Assembly (NCBI GenBank): GCA_910579435.1
Contig: CAJTVF010000006.1
Span: 1-64,000 of the forward strand
Length of the DNA stretch: 64,000 nucleotides
Direction: 5' to 3'
Origin: an uncultured Oscillibacter sp.
Lineage (GTDB): Bacteria > Bacillota > Clostridia > Oscillospirales > Oscillospiraceae
Shown: positions 32,893-41,180 of the stretch, piece by piece
How the letters are laid out: the number at the start of each line of letters is the position of its first letter
Position numbering within the stretch: the stretch's first letter is position 1
Made by a program: the position numbers and the translations under genes
Notes under the pieces: model-generated
Told to the model about the DNA's origin: nothing
The model's database searches: none
What the model saw: the letters and a program-made list of their open reading frames with translations, nothing else

Positions 32893-33363
32893 ATGCGAAG
32901 AAAGGACCGGGAGGTCACGGACCCTGTAAAAATCCGGGAGATTATAACAGCCTGTGATTGCTGCCGCCTGGGGCTGTGCGGCGGGGGGCGGGCCTATGTC
33001 GTCCCCATGGACTTCGGCTTTGCCGAAAAGGACGGGCATTATGCCTTCTATTTCCACAGCGCGAAGGAGGGGCGGAAAATCGGCCTTATCCGGGAAAGCG
33101 GCTGGGCCGCCTTTGAGATGGACTGCGGCCACGAGTGGGTCACGGGCCCCAGGGCCTGTGACTATACCTCCCGCTTCCAATGCGTCATGGGCGGCGGTCC
33201 GGTGACGTTCCTGGAGACGCCGGAGGAGAAGCGGGCGGGCCTGAACGCCATTTTGCGCCGCGTCGGCGGCAAGGACCAATGGGAGATCGGAGAGGCCGCG
33301 CTGGACGGCGTCTGCGTCTTCCGCCTGGACGTGGAAGAGCTGACCTGCAAGGTCCACGAATAA
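32893..33363 (+). CDS. Pyridoxamine 5'-phosphate oxidase-like flavoprotein inside the his operon
   Basis: A 156-residue protein of the PNPOx-like / NimA-type FMN-binding split-barrel family. Seen: VTDPVKIREIITACDCCRLG at the N-terminus, AYVVPMDFGF, YAFYFHSAKEGRKIGLI (FMN phosphate contact region) and an R/K-rich segment before LNAILRRVGG. NimA-like members often have a similar CxxCRL start. It has a GGAGG site and lies 15 bp after hisH and 13 bp before hisA, so it is in the operon. No known histidine step needs it; the role is unknown. Confidence 0.8.
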   Translation: MRRKDREVTDPVKIREIITACDCCRLGLCGGGRAYVVPMDFGFAEKDGHYAFYFHSAKEGRKIGLIRESGWAAFEMDCGHEWVTGPRACDYTSRFQCVMGGGPVTFLETPEEKRAGLNAILRRVGGKDQWEIGEAALDGVCVFRLDVEELTCKVHE

Positions 33364-33376
33364 GGGAGGCGGTATT

Positions 33377-34096
33377 ATGCAGATTTTCCCAGCCATTGAC
33401 CTCCGGGGCGGGCAGGTGGTCCGCCTCTACCAGGGGGACTACGACCAGGAGACCGTCTACGGCGCGGACCCCTGCGCCCAGGCCCGGGCGTTCCTGGACG
33501 CCGGGGCCCGGTATCTCCACGTCGTGGACCTGGACGGAGCCCGGGACGGCACTGCGGCGAACTTTGACAGCATCGCCGCCATCGCCCGCCAGGGCGGGCT
33601 GTACATCGAGGTGGGCGGCGGCGTCCGCACGGAGGAGCGCATCCGCCGGTATCTGGACCTGGGGGTGAGCCGGTGCATTTTAGGCACGGCTGCCGTAAAG
33701 GACTTCGACTTTACCGCCCGCATGGCCCGGAAATACGGAGAGCAGATCGCCGTGGGCGTGGATGCCCGGGACGGCTATGTGGCCGTCAACGGCTGGAAGG
33801 AGCTCTCCCGGGAGAAGGGAGTGGACTTTTGCCGCCGCCTTCGGGACGCGGGGGTGAGGACCGTCATCTACACCGACATCAGCCGGGACGGCGCGGGCCT
33901 GGGGACCAACCTGGAGCTTTACGAGGAGCTGACCCAAATCGAGGGCCTGGAGATTACCGCCTCCGGCGGCGTGAGCTCTCTGGAAGAGCTGCGGCGGCTG
34001 GAGCGCATGGGGGTCCGGGCCGCCATCCTGGGCAGGGCCCTGTATGACGGGCGGCTGGACCTCCGGACCGTGATTCAGGAGGTGGGGACGTGTTAG
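33377..34096 (+). CDS. hisA: ProFAR isomerase
   Basis: A 239-residue beta/alpha-barrel isomerase acting on ProFAR. Characteristic: FPAIDLRGGQVVRLYQGDYD, HVVDLDGARDG, EVGGGVRTEERI, VGVDARDGYVAVNGW, YTDISRDGAGLG and ITASGGVSSLEEL. The last codons overlap the hisF start. Confidence 0.95.
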   Translation: MQIFPAIDLRGGQVVRLYQGDYDQETVYGADPCAQARAFLDAGARYLHVVDLDGARDGTAANFDSIAAIARQGGLYIEVGGGVRTEERIRRYLDLGVSRCILGTAAVKDFDFTARMARKYGEQIAVGVDARDGYVAVNGWKELSREKGVDFCRRLRDAGVRTVIYTDISRDGAGLGTNLELYEELTQIEGLEITASGGVSSLEELRRLERMGVRAAILGRALYDGRLDLRTVIQEVGTC

Positions 34097-34845
34097 CCAA
34101 GCGCATCATCCCCTGCCTGGACGTGCGGGACGGCCGGGTGGTGAAGGGGACCAACTTTGAAGGACTCCGGGACCTGGCGGACCCGGTGGAGCTGGCCCGG
34201 TTCTACAACGCCTCCGGGGCCGACGAGCTGGTGTTCTATGACATCACCGCCTCCGCCGAGGGCCGGGGGCTGTTCACGGATATCCTCCGCCGGGTGGCCT
34301 CCGAGATCTTCATTCCCCTGACGGTGGGGGGCGGCGTCCGGACGCTGGAGGACTTCGACCGGGTGCTGAAATGCGGCGCGGACAAGGTGAGCGTCAACTC
34401 TGGAGCCATCGCGGACCCGTCCATCATCGCCGCGGCGGCGAAGCGCTACGGGGACCAGTGCGTGGTTCTCAGCATGGACGTGAAGCGTGTGGAGGGGCGG
34501 TTCCGCCTCTTTGCCAAAGGGGGCCGGGAGGATACCGGCATCGACGCCATGGAGTGGGCGGTCCGGGGCGTGGGGGACGGCGCGGGGGAGATTGTGCTGA
34601 ACTCCATCGACACGGACGGCGTGAAACGCGGCTTTGACCTGGAAATGCTGGATGCTCTGGCGGCGCGGGTAAAAGTGCCCATCATCGCCAGCGGCGGGGC
34701 GGGGAATATGGAGCATTTCGCGGAGCTGTTCACCCACCCGGGCGTGGACGCGGGGCTGGCCGCCTCGATTTTCCATTCCAGGCAGGTAGACATCAAGGAA
34801 TTAAAGCGCTTTCTTCGCGGCAAGGGCGTGGAGATGCGGCTGTGA
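34090..34845 (+). CDS. hisF: Imidazole glycerol phosphate synthase, cyclase subunit
   Basis: A 251-residue barrel that makes imidazole-glycerol phosphate and AICAR with ammonia from HisH. The start is GTG 34090, overlapping hisA by seven bases, giving MLAKRIIPCLDVRDGRVVKG. Also seen: FYDITASAEGRG, TVGGGVRTLEDF, ADKVSVNSGAI, VLNSIDTDGVKRGFDLE and IASGGAGNMEHF. Confidence 0.95.
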   Translation: MLAKRIIPCLDVRDGRVVKGTNFEGLRDLADPVELARFYNASGADELVFYDITASAEGRGLFTDILRRVASEIFIPLTVGGGVRTLEDFDRVLKCGADKVSVNSGAIADPSIIAAAAKRYGDQCVVLSMDVKRVEGRFRLFAKGGREDTGIDAMEWAVRGVGDGAGEIVLNSIDTDGVKRGFDLEMLDALAARVKVPIIASGGAGNMEHFAELFTHPGVDAGLAASIFHSRQVDIKELKRFLRGKGVEMRL

Positions 34846-34872
34846 AACCGATATTCGAAAGGGGCGTACAAC

Positions 34873-35316
34873 ATGGACAGTGAGATTCGCTGGTGGTTTC
34901 CGGGTTTTGAGGCGGGGCTGGCGGCCCTGCCGGCGGAGGAGCGGGGCACCCTGCTCCGGAGGTGTGCGGAGAACTGCCTCCAGATGGGAATGCTGGATTT
35001 CTACCGGGGCGTGCAGGAGCGGAGCGGCGGAGATATCGACGCGTTTTTCCGGGCCCTGGGGGAAATGGGCGGACTGGACACGGAGATTGTGCGGTCCGGG
35101 AAGGAATTCTGGCTGATTTTCCGCCAGTGTACCTGTTCCCTCCACACGCAGGGATATATCAACTCCAGCCTGCTGTGCGAGTGCTCCCGGCAGAGCGTAC
35201 TGCACATCCTCCGGGAACTGTGGCCGGATTTGAGCTTTGAGGTGGACCCGGGGGGGACCATCCTGAACGGGGCGCAGGACTGCCGGTTCCATATCGTGGA
35301 GCGGGAGGACGCGTGA
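34873..35316 (+). CDS. Cys-rich protein of unknown function in the his operon
   Basis: A 147-residue cytoplasmic protein lying 27 bp after hisF and ending one base before hisIE. An N-terminal helical half has one Cys pair ([13 protein letters not shown]). A second half has [20 protein letters not shown] and ends with [14 protein letters not shown]. The spacing of cysteines and the final DCRF recall V4R domains and ATC-hydrolase-like proteins, which bind metal or small ligands; this is only a resemblance. Its position makes a role with histidine or AICAR metabolism plausible. Confidence 0.6.
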   Translation: MDSEIRWWFPGFEAGLAALPAEERGTLLRRCAENCLQMGMLDFYRGVQERSGGDIDAFFRALGEMGGLDTEIVRSGKEFWLIFRQCTCSLHTQGYINSSLLCECSRQSVLHILRELWPDLSFEVDPGGTILNGAQDCRFHIVEREDA

Positions 35317-35317
35317 C

Positions 35318-35953
35318 ATGGATTTGAAATTTGACGAGCGGGGCCTGATTCCCGCCATAGTCCAGGACCACTACACCAAGGAGGTCCTGACCCTGGCCTA
35401 TATGAACGCCGAGAGCCTGGCCGTTACCATTGACGAGCGGAAGACCTGCTTCTGGAGCCGGAGCCGCCAGGAGCTCTGGCGGAAGGGGGAGACCAGCGGG
35501 AACCGCCAGCATGTGGTGTCCATCACCGCCGACTGCGACGCCGACGCCCTGGTGGTGGAGGTGGTGAAGGACGGCCCCGCCTGCCACACCGGGGCGGAGA
35601 GCTGCTTTTTTCGGGAGCTGTACCTCTCCGACGAGCTGAAGCGGTTCAGCTATGAGGGCCTGTACCGGCTTATCGCCGGGCGGAAGACCAGCCCCAAGGA
35701 GGGCAGCTATACCACCTACCTGTTTGAAAAGGGCCTGGACAAGATTCTCAAGAAAGTGGGGGAGGAGTGTACCGAGGTCGTCATCGCCGGACGGAAGGAG
35801 GACCGGGAGGAGACGGTCTATGAGATTGCCGACCTCTGCTACCACGTGATGGTGCTGATGGTCCAGATGGGCATTTCGGTGGAGGACGTCACCCGGGAGC
35901 TGGAAAAGCGCCACGTAGTGGACCACAAGGTAAAGCAGGAGCGGATGCAATGA
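35318..35953 (+). CDS. hisIE: Bifunctional PR-AMP cyclohydrolase / PR-ATP pyrophosphatase
   Basis: A 211-residue fusion. HisI (1-110) has [30 protein letters not shown], the zinc-site [12 protein letters not shown] and [11 protein letters not shown]. HisE (about 115-211) has [20 protein letters not shown] and the acidic [20 protein letters not shown]. It catalyses steps 2 and 3 of the pathway. The 3' end overlaps hisK by four bases. Confidence 0.95.
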   Translation: MDLKFDERGLIPAIVQDHYTKEVLTLAYMNAESLAVTIDERKTCFWSRSRQELWRKGETSGNRQHVVSITADCDADALVVEVVKDGPACHTGAESCFFRELYLSDELKRFSYEGLYRLIAGRKTSPKEGSYTTYLFEKGLDKILKKVGEECTEVVIAGRKEDREETVYEIADLCYHVMVLMVQMGISVEDVTRELEKRHVVDHKVKQERMQ

Positions 35954-36774
35954 GCACCTTCTGTTCCGTCCATACCCACTCGCGCCTCTGCGACGGGGAG
36001 GACGCCCTGGCGGAGATGGCCCGGGCGGCCTTTGCGGCCGGGGCGGTCTCCTTCGGGGCCTCGGGCCACAGCCACACCCCCATTCCGGAGGACGAGGGCG
36101 GGGTCCTCCCGGCGGACATGACGGCCTACCGGGCGGAGGTCTTGCGGCTCCGGGAGGAGTACGCCGGGCGGATGGACGTGCTGCTGGGCGTCGAGCTGGA
36201 CAACTGCGCCGACGTGACGGCGGAGGACTTCGACTACTGGATCGGGAGCGCCCACCGCCTGAAGGGTCCTGACGGCGGGCTTTACACCGTCGACTGGGAC
36301 GCGGAACGGCTGGCGGCCTGCCAGGCGGAGGCGTTTCACGGAGACGCCTATGCCATGGCGGAGCGCTATTACGCCGAGGTCCTCCGGATGGCGGAGAGGA
36401 AGCCCACGATTTTGGGCCACATTGACCTGATCGCCAAGTTCAACGAGGACGGCGGCTTTTTTGACGAAGAAGACCCCCGCTACCGCGCCGCCGCCCTAGA
36501 GGCCCTCCACGCCGCAGACCCGGCGGAGACGCTGCTGGAGATCAACACCGGGGCCATGTTTCGGGGATACCGGAGCGTCCCCTACCCGGCCCTGTTCCTC
36601 CTGCGGGAGTGGCGGGCCATGGGGGGAAGCGTCATCCTCACCGCCGACGCCCACAGCGCCGGGGCCATTGTCCACGGCTACGCCCAGGCGGCGGAGCTGG
36701 CCCGGGCGGCGGGCTTTGCGCACTCGGTGCTGCTGACCCTCTCGGGCCGGGAGGAGCGGCCTTTGGACATTTGA
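35950..36774 (+). CDS. hisK: Histidinol-phosphatase, PHP family
   Basis: A 274-residue PHP-superfamily metal phosphoesterase supplying the phosphatase step, which monofunctional HisB lacks. Metal ligands are visible in [39 protein letters not shown] and [10 protein letters not shown]. It overlaps hisIE (ATGA) and is the last gene, completing a pathway from PRPP to histidine in this operon. Confidence 0.92.
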   Translation: MSTFCSVHTHSRLCDGEDALAEMARAAFAAGAVSFGASGHSHTPIPEDEGGVLPADMTAYRAEVLRLREEYAGRMDVLLGVELDNCADVTAEDFDYWIGSAHRLKGPDGGLYTVDWDAERLAACQAEAFHGDAYAMAERYYAEVLRMAERKPTILGHIDLIAKFNEDGGFFDEEDPRYRAAALEALHAADPAETLLEINTGAMFRGYRSVPYPALFLLREWRAMGGSVILTADAHSAGAIVHGYAQAAELARAAGFAHSVLLTLSGREERPLDI

Positions 36775-36787
36775 GAAAAACGAACGG

Positions 36788-36826
36788 CGCGGAACTGCCG
36801 CCTGGCAGCTTCCGCGTCATTTTTTG
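36788..36826 (+). terminator. Terminator of the his operon
   Basis: A stem CGCGGAACTGCC / GGCAGCTTCCGCG with one bulged base, then TCATTTTTTG. Two more GC-rich hairpins (CCCCGCCGT/ACGGCGGGG near 36849-36874 and GGGCCGGGG-type near 36942-36964) fill the gap to abrB. Confidence 0.8.
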
Positions 36827-36981
36827 CGCAAATAAACAAGGACTCCCCCCCGCCGTCTTCCACCACGGCGGGGAGAAAGTCCCTGTTGTGTTATTTATGC
36901 GTTAGGTTGGTTTTACCCCCGGCGCATACCCGATGGGTCGGGCCGGGCTTGCGCCCCGGCCCTAGTCCGCTGAAAAGGGCG

Positions 36982-36997
36982 ACGCCTCAGGAGGCGT
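36982..36997 (-). terminator. Possible terminator at the end of the AbrB gene
   Basis: On the minus strand ACGCC..GGCGT overlapping the stop codon, followed by CGCCCTTTTC. Weak stem. Confidence 0.4.
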
Positions 36998-37238
36998 TCA
37001 CATGGGACAGCTCCTTCATACATCTGGGACAGACACTCTTGCCCTTGAAGAGAGTAACGTCCTTGGTGGCGTCGCAGAAAATACAGCTGGGTTTGTACTT
37101 TTTGAGTATAACGGACGAGCCTTCCACATAGATTTCCAATGCGTCGCGCTCGGCAATGTCCAGGGTGCGCCGCATCTCGATGGGAAGCACAATCCTGCCC
37201 AACTCATCCACCTTTCTTACGATTCCAGTTGATTTCAC
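36987..37238 (-). CDS. AbrB-family transition-state regulator with zinc-finger tail
   Basis: An 83-residue DNA-binding regulator. The start is GTG 37238, with AGGAGG 5 nt upstream; it then begins MKSTGIVRKVDELGRIVLPI, the AbrB swapped-hairpin barrel. The core ends at ALEIYVEGSSVILKKY; after it come two Cys pairs, SCIFC and VCPRC, forming a likely zinc finger as in many clostridial AbrB proteins. In clostridia such proteins regulate the switch to stationary phase and sporulation. It is divergent from spmAB. Confidence 0.9.
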   Translation of the reverse strand: MKSTGIVRKVDELGRIVLPIEMRRTLDIAERDALEIYVEGSSVILKKYKPSCIFCDATKDVTLFKGKSVCPRCMKELSHVNAS

Positions 37239-37289
37239 AGCTCTCCTCCTTTCCCTATGCCCGCAGCATCTTCCAACAGGTGGTGTAAC

Positions 37290-37317
37290 CTTATCATACA
37301 AATATTGAGTTTGTCAA
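37290..37317 (-). promoter_or_regulatory. Promoter of the AbrB gene
   Basis: On the minus strand TTGACA with GATAAG 16 bp downstream, in a strongly AT-rich stretch. Confidence 0.5.
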
Positions 37318-37386
37318 TTCTTTCCTGGAAAAAATTAAGAAGATATTCATAATTTGGCGAAAAAAGTAAAAAAATGGAGGAAAATT

Positions 37387-37968
37387 ATGGAAATGGCATG
37401 GGTTTGGACCGGGATGGTGACACTTTCGCTGGTCTTCGGCCTCCTCTCGGGGAACCTGGACGCGGTGGCGAACGCGGCGCTGGAGGGGGCCCGGTCCGCC
37501 ATTGAGCTGAGCCTGGCCATGGCGGGAGTCCTCTGCCTCTGGAGCGGGGTCATGGAGATCATGAATGCCTGCGGCCTCTCGGCGGGGCTGGCGCGGCTGT
37601 TCCGGCCCGTCCTGCGGAGGCTCCTGCCCAACGCCTGCAAGGACCCGGAGACCCTGGCGGCGGTATCCGCCAACGTGTCGGCGAACCTCCTGGGCCTGGG
37701 CAACGCGGCGACCCCCCTGGGCATCCGGGCCGCCAGGAGGATGGCGAAGGGCTGCGGCGGCGTGGCCAGCGACGAGCTGTGCCGGCTGGTGGTGCTGAAC
37801 ACCGCCTCCATCCAGCTGATCCCGGCCACCATCGCCTCGGTCCGGGCCGCCGCCGGGTGTGAAACGCCCTTTGATATTCTTCCGGCGGTGTGGCTGGCCT
37901 CCGTCCTGTCGGTGGCGGCGGGATTGACGGCGGAAAGGCTGCTGTCCTGCGGGAGGGCACGGCGATGA
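37387..37968 (+). CDS. spmA: Spore maturation protein A
   Basis: A 193-residue membrane protein of the nucleoside-recognition/SpmA family, needed for dehydration of the spore core. ATG 37387 follows TGGAGGA; upstream in-frame starts lack a site. Features: WTGMVTLSLVFGLLSGN at the start, CLWSGVMEIMNACGL, SANVSANLLGLGNAATPLG and VLNTASIQLIPATIASVR. It overlaps spmB by four bases. Confidence 0.92.
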   Translation: MEMAWVWTGMVTLSLVFGLLSGNLDAVANAALEGARSAIELSLAMAGVLCLWSGVMEIMNACGLSAGLARLFRPVLRRLLPNACKDPETLAAVSANVSANLLGLGNAATPLGIRAARRMAKGCGGVASDELCRLVVLNTASIQLIPATIASVRAAAGCETPFDILPAVWLASVLSVAAGLTAERLLSCGRARR

Positions 37969-38486
37969 ACCTCAGCTCGCTGGTGATTCCCGTGCTGCTG
38001 GCGGGGGTGGCGTTGTACGGCCTGGGGAAGCGGGTGGACGTGTACGCCGCCCTGACCCACGGGGCGGAGGAGGGGCTGTCGGTGCTGCTGCGCATCGTCC
38101 CGGCCCTGGTGGGGCTGCTGACGGCGGTGAGCATGTTCCGGGCCTCCGGGGCCATGGAGTGGCTGTCCGGGCTCTGCGCCCCGGCGCTGGACCTGCTGGG
38201 CATTCCGCCGGAGACCGCGCCGCTGATGCTGGTCCGGCCGGTGTCCGGGAACGGGGCCCTGGCGGTGGCCAGTGACCTGATGGCCTCCCACGGTGCGGAC
38301 AGCTACGTGGGCCGGGTGGCGGCGGTGATGCTGGGCAGCACGGAGACCACCTTTTACACCATCGCCGTCTATTTCGGCTCCGCCGGAATCACAAAGACCC
38401 GGCACACCGTTCCCGCCGCCCTGGCGGCGGACCTGACGGGCTTTGCGGCGGCGGCGCTGGCTGTGCGGCTTTTCTTTGGGTGCTGA
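37965..38486 (+). CDS. spmB: Spore maturation protein B
   Basis: A 173-residue partner of SpmA with the same Gate/nucleoside-recognition fold. LLRIVPALVGLLTAVSMFRA, LMLVRPVSGNGALAVASDLM and MLGSTETTFYTIAVYFGSAG are family marks. Co-transcribed with spmA; the four-base overlap suggests coupled translation. In Bacillus the pair is expressed in the mother cell under sigma-E; I see no certain sigma-E promoter here. Confidence 0.92.
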   Translation: MNLSSLVIPVLLAGVALYGLGKRVDVYAALTHGAEEGLSVLLRIVPALVGLLTAVSMFRASGAMEWLSGLCAPALDLLGIPPETAPLMLVRPVSGNGALAVASDLMASHGADSYVGRVAAVMLGSTETTFYTIAVYFGSAGITKTRHTVPAALAADLTGFAAAALAVRLFFGC

Positions 38487-38493
38487 CGTGTGA

Positions 38494-38524
38494 AAGGCGG
38501 AGGGCATGGCCCTCCGCTTTTTTC
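38494..38524 (+). terminator. Terminator of spmAB
   Basis: AAGGCGGAGGGC / GCCCTCCGCTTTTTT, a strong stem with a six-T tail. Confidence 0.88.
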
Positions 38525-38709
38525 GCCGGGCGGACACGCAGGTCCACTCCTGCGTTTTCTTCTCACTATAAATAATAAATGCTCGCTGGGACACTCCCGG
38601 ACGGAGGCCCCTTTTCTTCCCGGGGATTCGGTGGTATACTGTTTCCGCATGGGAACCCCCTTTTGCTTCAAAACCATGCCGCAAAGGCGCTTCACGGACC
38701 GGGGGCCTG
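38525..38709. other. Gap between spmAB and the LytTR operon
   Basis: No gene is supported and in particular no AgrD-like pre-peptide. A TATACT at about 38634 in a context like a -10 box lies here with no obvious gene behind it. Confidence 0.35.
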
Positions 38710-38778
38710 ACCGTTCAAGACGGCGGTCCGGCATTTCAGAGCGGCGGGCTTGACATGCCGGCGGGGGTTTGCTACGAT
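38710..38778 (+). promoter_or_regulatory. LytTR direct repeats and promoter of the two-component operon
   Basis: ACCGTTCAAG at 38710 and GCATTTCAG at 38731 place their TTC cores exactly 21 bp apart, as in AgrA/ComE-type sites. The second repeat ends 10 bp before TTGACA (38750-38755), then 17 bp and TACGAT. The regulator gene starts 19 nt later, so autoregulation is likely. A near-copy of this block lies at 40765-40831. Confidence 0.7.
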
Positions 38779-38796
38779 GCGGGACGGTGATTTAGA

Positions 38797-39510
38797 ATGC
38801 TGCACTTCGCGGTCTGCGACGACGAACCTTATATGCTGGACCGGCTCTCCGCCCAAATTTCGGAGTGCCTGGCGGAATTGGACTGCCGGGATTTCCGCCT
38901 TAGCCGCTTCTCCGGCGGACAGGCCCTGCTGGAGGCCGGGGAGCGCTTCGACCTGGTGTTCCTGGACATTCAGATGGACCCGCCTGACGGCCTGGAGACG
39001 GCGAAAGCCCTCCTCCGCCGGGGGGACGGGTGCCTGGTGGTGTTTTTGACGGTTCTGCGGGAGCGGGTCTTCGACGCCTTTGAGGTCCGGGCCTTCGACT
39101 ACCTGGTGAAGCCGGCGGACCCCCGGCGGCTCCGCCGGACGCTGGAGCGGGCCCTGGAGGACCTGGACCGGCGGCGGGCCCGGAGCCTGCTGATCCAGCG
39201 GGGAACCGCCTGGGAGGTGGTCCCCCTGGACGAAATTGCCTACTGCGAGGTAATGGGGCGGAAGGTCTACCTCCACCGGAAGGACGGCGGCGTTGTGGAC
39301 TACTATGACAAGCTGACGGACCTGGAGCGGCGGCTGGGAAGCGGTTTCTTCCGCTGTCACCGGAGCTACCTGGTGAATCTGGACCATGTGCGGGGCTGCG
39401 GCGGCGGTCAGGTGAGGCTGAGCGGAGGGGGGACAGTCCCCGTCTCCCGCCTCCGGGAGGGAGACCTGACCCAGGCGCTGCTGCACCGCATGCGGGAACG
39501 GGGAGGATGA
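38797..39510 (+). CDS. LytTR-family response regulator (AgrA-like)
   Basis: A 237-residue cytoplasmic regulator. The receiver domain (1-120) has the acidic pair in FAVCDDEPYML and the phospho-acceptor Asp in LVFLDIQMDPPDGLE, and KPAD. The LytTR DNA-binding domain (about 135-235) has EIAYCEVMGRKVYLHRKDG and FFRCHRSYLVNLDHVRG. It is followed after one base by its histidine kinase gene. Confidence 0.93.
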   Translation: MLHFAVCDDEPYMLDRLSAQISECLAELDCRDFRLSRFSGGQALLEAGERFDLVFLDIQMDPPDGLETAKALLRRGDGCLVVFLTVLRERVFDAFEVRAFDYLVKPADPRRLRRTLERALEDLDRRRARSLLIQRGTAWEVVPLDEIAYCEVMGRKVYLHRKDGGVVDYYDKLTDLERRLGSGFFRCHRSYLVNLDHVRGCGGGQVRLSGGGTVPVSRLREGDLTQALLHRMRERGG

Positions 39511-39511
39511 A

Positions 39512-40807
39512 ATGGACTGGTTTATGATCTGGCTGAACGGCTTCAGCCTCGCCGCCCAGGGCCTCTTGCACATGGCCTTTCTCTGCCGCCTGACGGGGCA
39601 GCGGGGCAGGGCGTGGCAGTTTGCCCTTTACCTCCTGCTGCTGTCCGGCATTGAAGCCGCCTTCAGCGCCGCCGGATGGGGCGCGCCGGCGGCCATGGCG
39701 GCGGCGCTGGCGGCCCTGTACGCCATGAGCCGCCTGGCCCTGAGGAACCGGCCCGTCCCCTCCTGCACGGCGGCGCTGCTGGCGGTGTATGTATTCCAGA
39801 TGGCCGCGGGTATGGTGAACTCCGTGGAGGCTCTATTTTATCCCCATGTGTCCATGGGCCTGCCCGTGTATGCCCTGATCGTCCTGTCGGTCCTGGCGTC
39901 CATTGCCCTGTGCGCCCTGTGCTATGGGCTGGTTCTGCGCCTCCTCCCGCTGGAGGAGGACGAGCCCAATCTGGGGCTGCTGCCCCTGCCCGGCCTGTTT
40001 TTCCTGGCAGCGGAGCTGTATATTCTGGAGACGGCCTACAGCCGCCTGTCCCTCTCCCCGGAGCCGCCGGGGCGGCATTTGGCCCTTTTGGCCCTCCAGG
40101 CCCTGGGGCTGGCGGCGCTGCTGTGTACGCTGTACGCGTACCGCCGGGCGTGCCGGGGGGTCCGGGCCCAGGCGGAGCTGGCTTCCCTCAGCCAGTCGGT
40201 CCAGGCTCAGCGGACTTATGTGGCTGAGGCCCAGGCCCGCTATGAGAAGACCCGCTCTTTCCGCCACGACCTCCAAAACCACCTCTCCGTCCTGGACGGC
40301 CTCCTCTCCGCCGGGCGGACGGAGGAGGCCCGGAGCTATCTGGCGAAAATGGAGGCGGCTTCCGACGCCCTGGCCCCGCCCTGCCGGACGGGGGACCCGG
40401 CGGTGGACGCGCTGCTGGGGGAAAAGCTGGCTCTGGCGGAGGCGAAGGGCATTCCGGCGGAAATATCCCTCCGCCTGCCGGCGGACGGGAGCCTGGACAG
40501 CTTCGACCTCTGCGTCATCGCCGCCAACGCCCTGGACAACGCCCTCCGGGCCTGCGGGGAGGCGGAAGGGGAGCCCTTCCTCCGGGTCCGGGGAGAGCGG
40601 CAGGGGGATTTCTACCGTTTGGAGTTCGAGAACAGCTGCGCCCCCGGCCCGCCGCCGGAGCCCGGGACAGGGCTGCGCAATATCCGGGCGGCGGCGGAGA
40701 AGTACGGCGGGGCGGCGGCGTATGAGAAGACCGGCGGGCGCTTCCGTCTGGACGTGCTGCTGAACATTTCAAGACAACCGGGCGGCCGTTCAGAGCGAAG
40801 CCCTTGA
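39512..40807 (+). CDS. GHKL sensor histidine kinase (AgrC-like)
   Basis: A 431-residue sensor with about six N-terminal membrane helices (1-205), a helical linker and a GHKL kinase domain. The phospho-His lies in RSFRHDLQNHLSVLDGLL; the N box is CVIAANALDNALRAC and the G box is GTGLRNIRAAAEKYGG. Such kinases often sense peptides, but no peptide precursor gene is nearby. Its last codons lie in the second LytTR site, so the gene end and that promoter overlap. Confidence 0.9.
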   Translation: MDWFMIWLNGFSLAAQGLLHMAFLCRLTGQRGRAWQFALYLLLLSGIEAAFSAAGWGAPAAMAAALAALYAMSRLALRNRPVPSCTAALLAVYVFQMAAGMVNSVEALFYPHVSMGLPVYALIVLSVLASIALCALCYGLVLRLLPLEEDEPNLGLLPLPGLFFLAAELYILETAYSRLSLSPEPPGRHLALLALQALGLAALLCTLYAYRRACRGVRAQAELASLSQSVQAQRTYVAEAQARYEKTRSFRHDLQNHLSVLDGLLSAGRTEEARSYLAKMEAASDALAPPCRTGDPAVDALLGEKLALAEAKGIPAEISLRLPADGSLDSFDLCVIAANALDNALRACGEAEGEPFLRVRGERQGDFYRLEFENSCAPGPPPEPGTGLRNIRAAAEKYGGAAAYEKTGGRFRLDVLLNISRQPGGRSERSP

Positions 40808-40831
40808 AAACCGGCGGCGGCGTGGTATAGT
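40765..40831 (+). promoter_or_regulatory. Second LytTR-type site and promoter, facing the repeats
   Basis: ACATTTCAAG and CCGTTCAG place TTC cores at 40768 and 40789, again 21 bp apart and 10 bp before TTGAAA (40804-40809), 16 bp, TATAGT (40826-40831). The block matches 38710-38778 over most positions (TTCAAGAC, TTCAGAGCG, CTTGA, CCGGCGG). It overlaps the kinase gene end; the last base of its -10 is the first base of R1. The next gene is at 41217. Confidence 0.6.
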
Positions 40832-41180
40832 TAAGGAAACACTGATTTAATCCCCGCACACATCTTTACGCCATAAATTTCCGCTGATCTGCGTCAGAAA
40901 ATCTTGAAATCCGCCAGGATTTCTGCGATTTTCTTCCTTGCCAGCGAAAATTTCTGGCGCAAATCTGCACACGTTGATTAAATCAGTGCTTCCTTAACGC
41001 AGTTGAAAAGGAGCTGACGCTTCTTTTCAACCGGCGGGCCGCTGGTCCGCCGGCGCGCAGCGCGTGTTTGCGTTTCCTATGAAGCCGTGCGCAGAAAGCC
41101 GCCTTGCGGCCCGACCCGCCGCTTAGCGGCGGGTCGTTGAAAAGAATCCAATTGGATTCTTTTCAACTGCGCTGGCTATA
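40826..41180. repeat. R2 multi-hairpin repeat, copy A, interrupted by R1
   Basis: The outer ends are TATAG and CTATA; inside are CGCAGTTGAAAAG and CTTTTCAACTGCG. Successive stems: GTTGAAAAG/CTTTTCAAC (left), CCGGCGGGCC/GGTCCGCCGG, GCCGC/GCGGC, GACCCGCCGC/GCGGCGGGTC, and GTTGAAAAGAATCC/GGATTCTTTTCAAC (right). Without R1 it is about 190 bp. An inverted copy is at 61991-62181. Here R1 occupies the four-base position between TATAG and CGCAG. Confidence 0.85.
40831..40997 (+). repeat. R1 repeat, copy 2 (nested in R2)
   Basis: 167 bp, three or so differences from copy 1. The flanks are TATAG on the left and CGCAG on the right, which in the uninterrupted R2 copy are separated by four bases (TCAT). 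This fits insertion into a TTAA with duplication of that TTAA. Confidence 0.9.
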
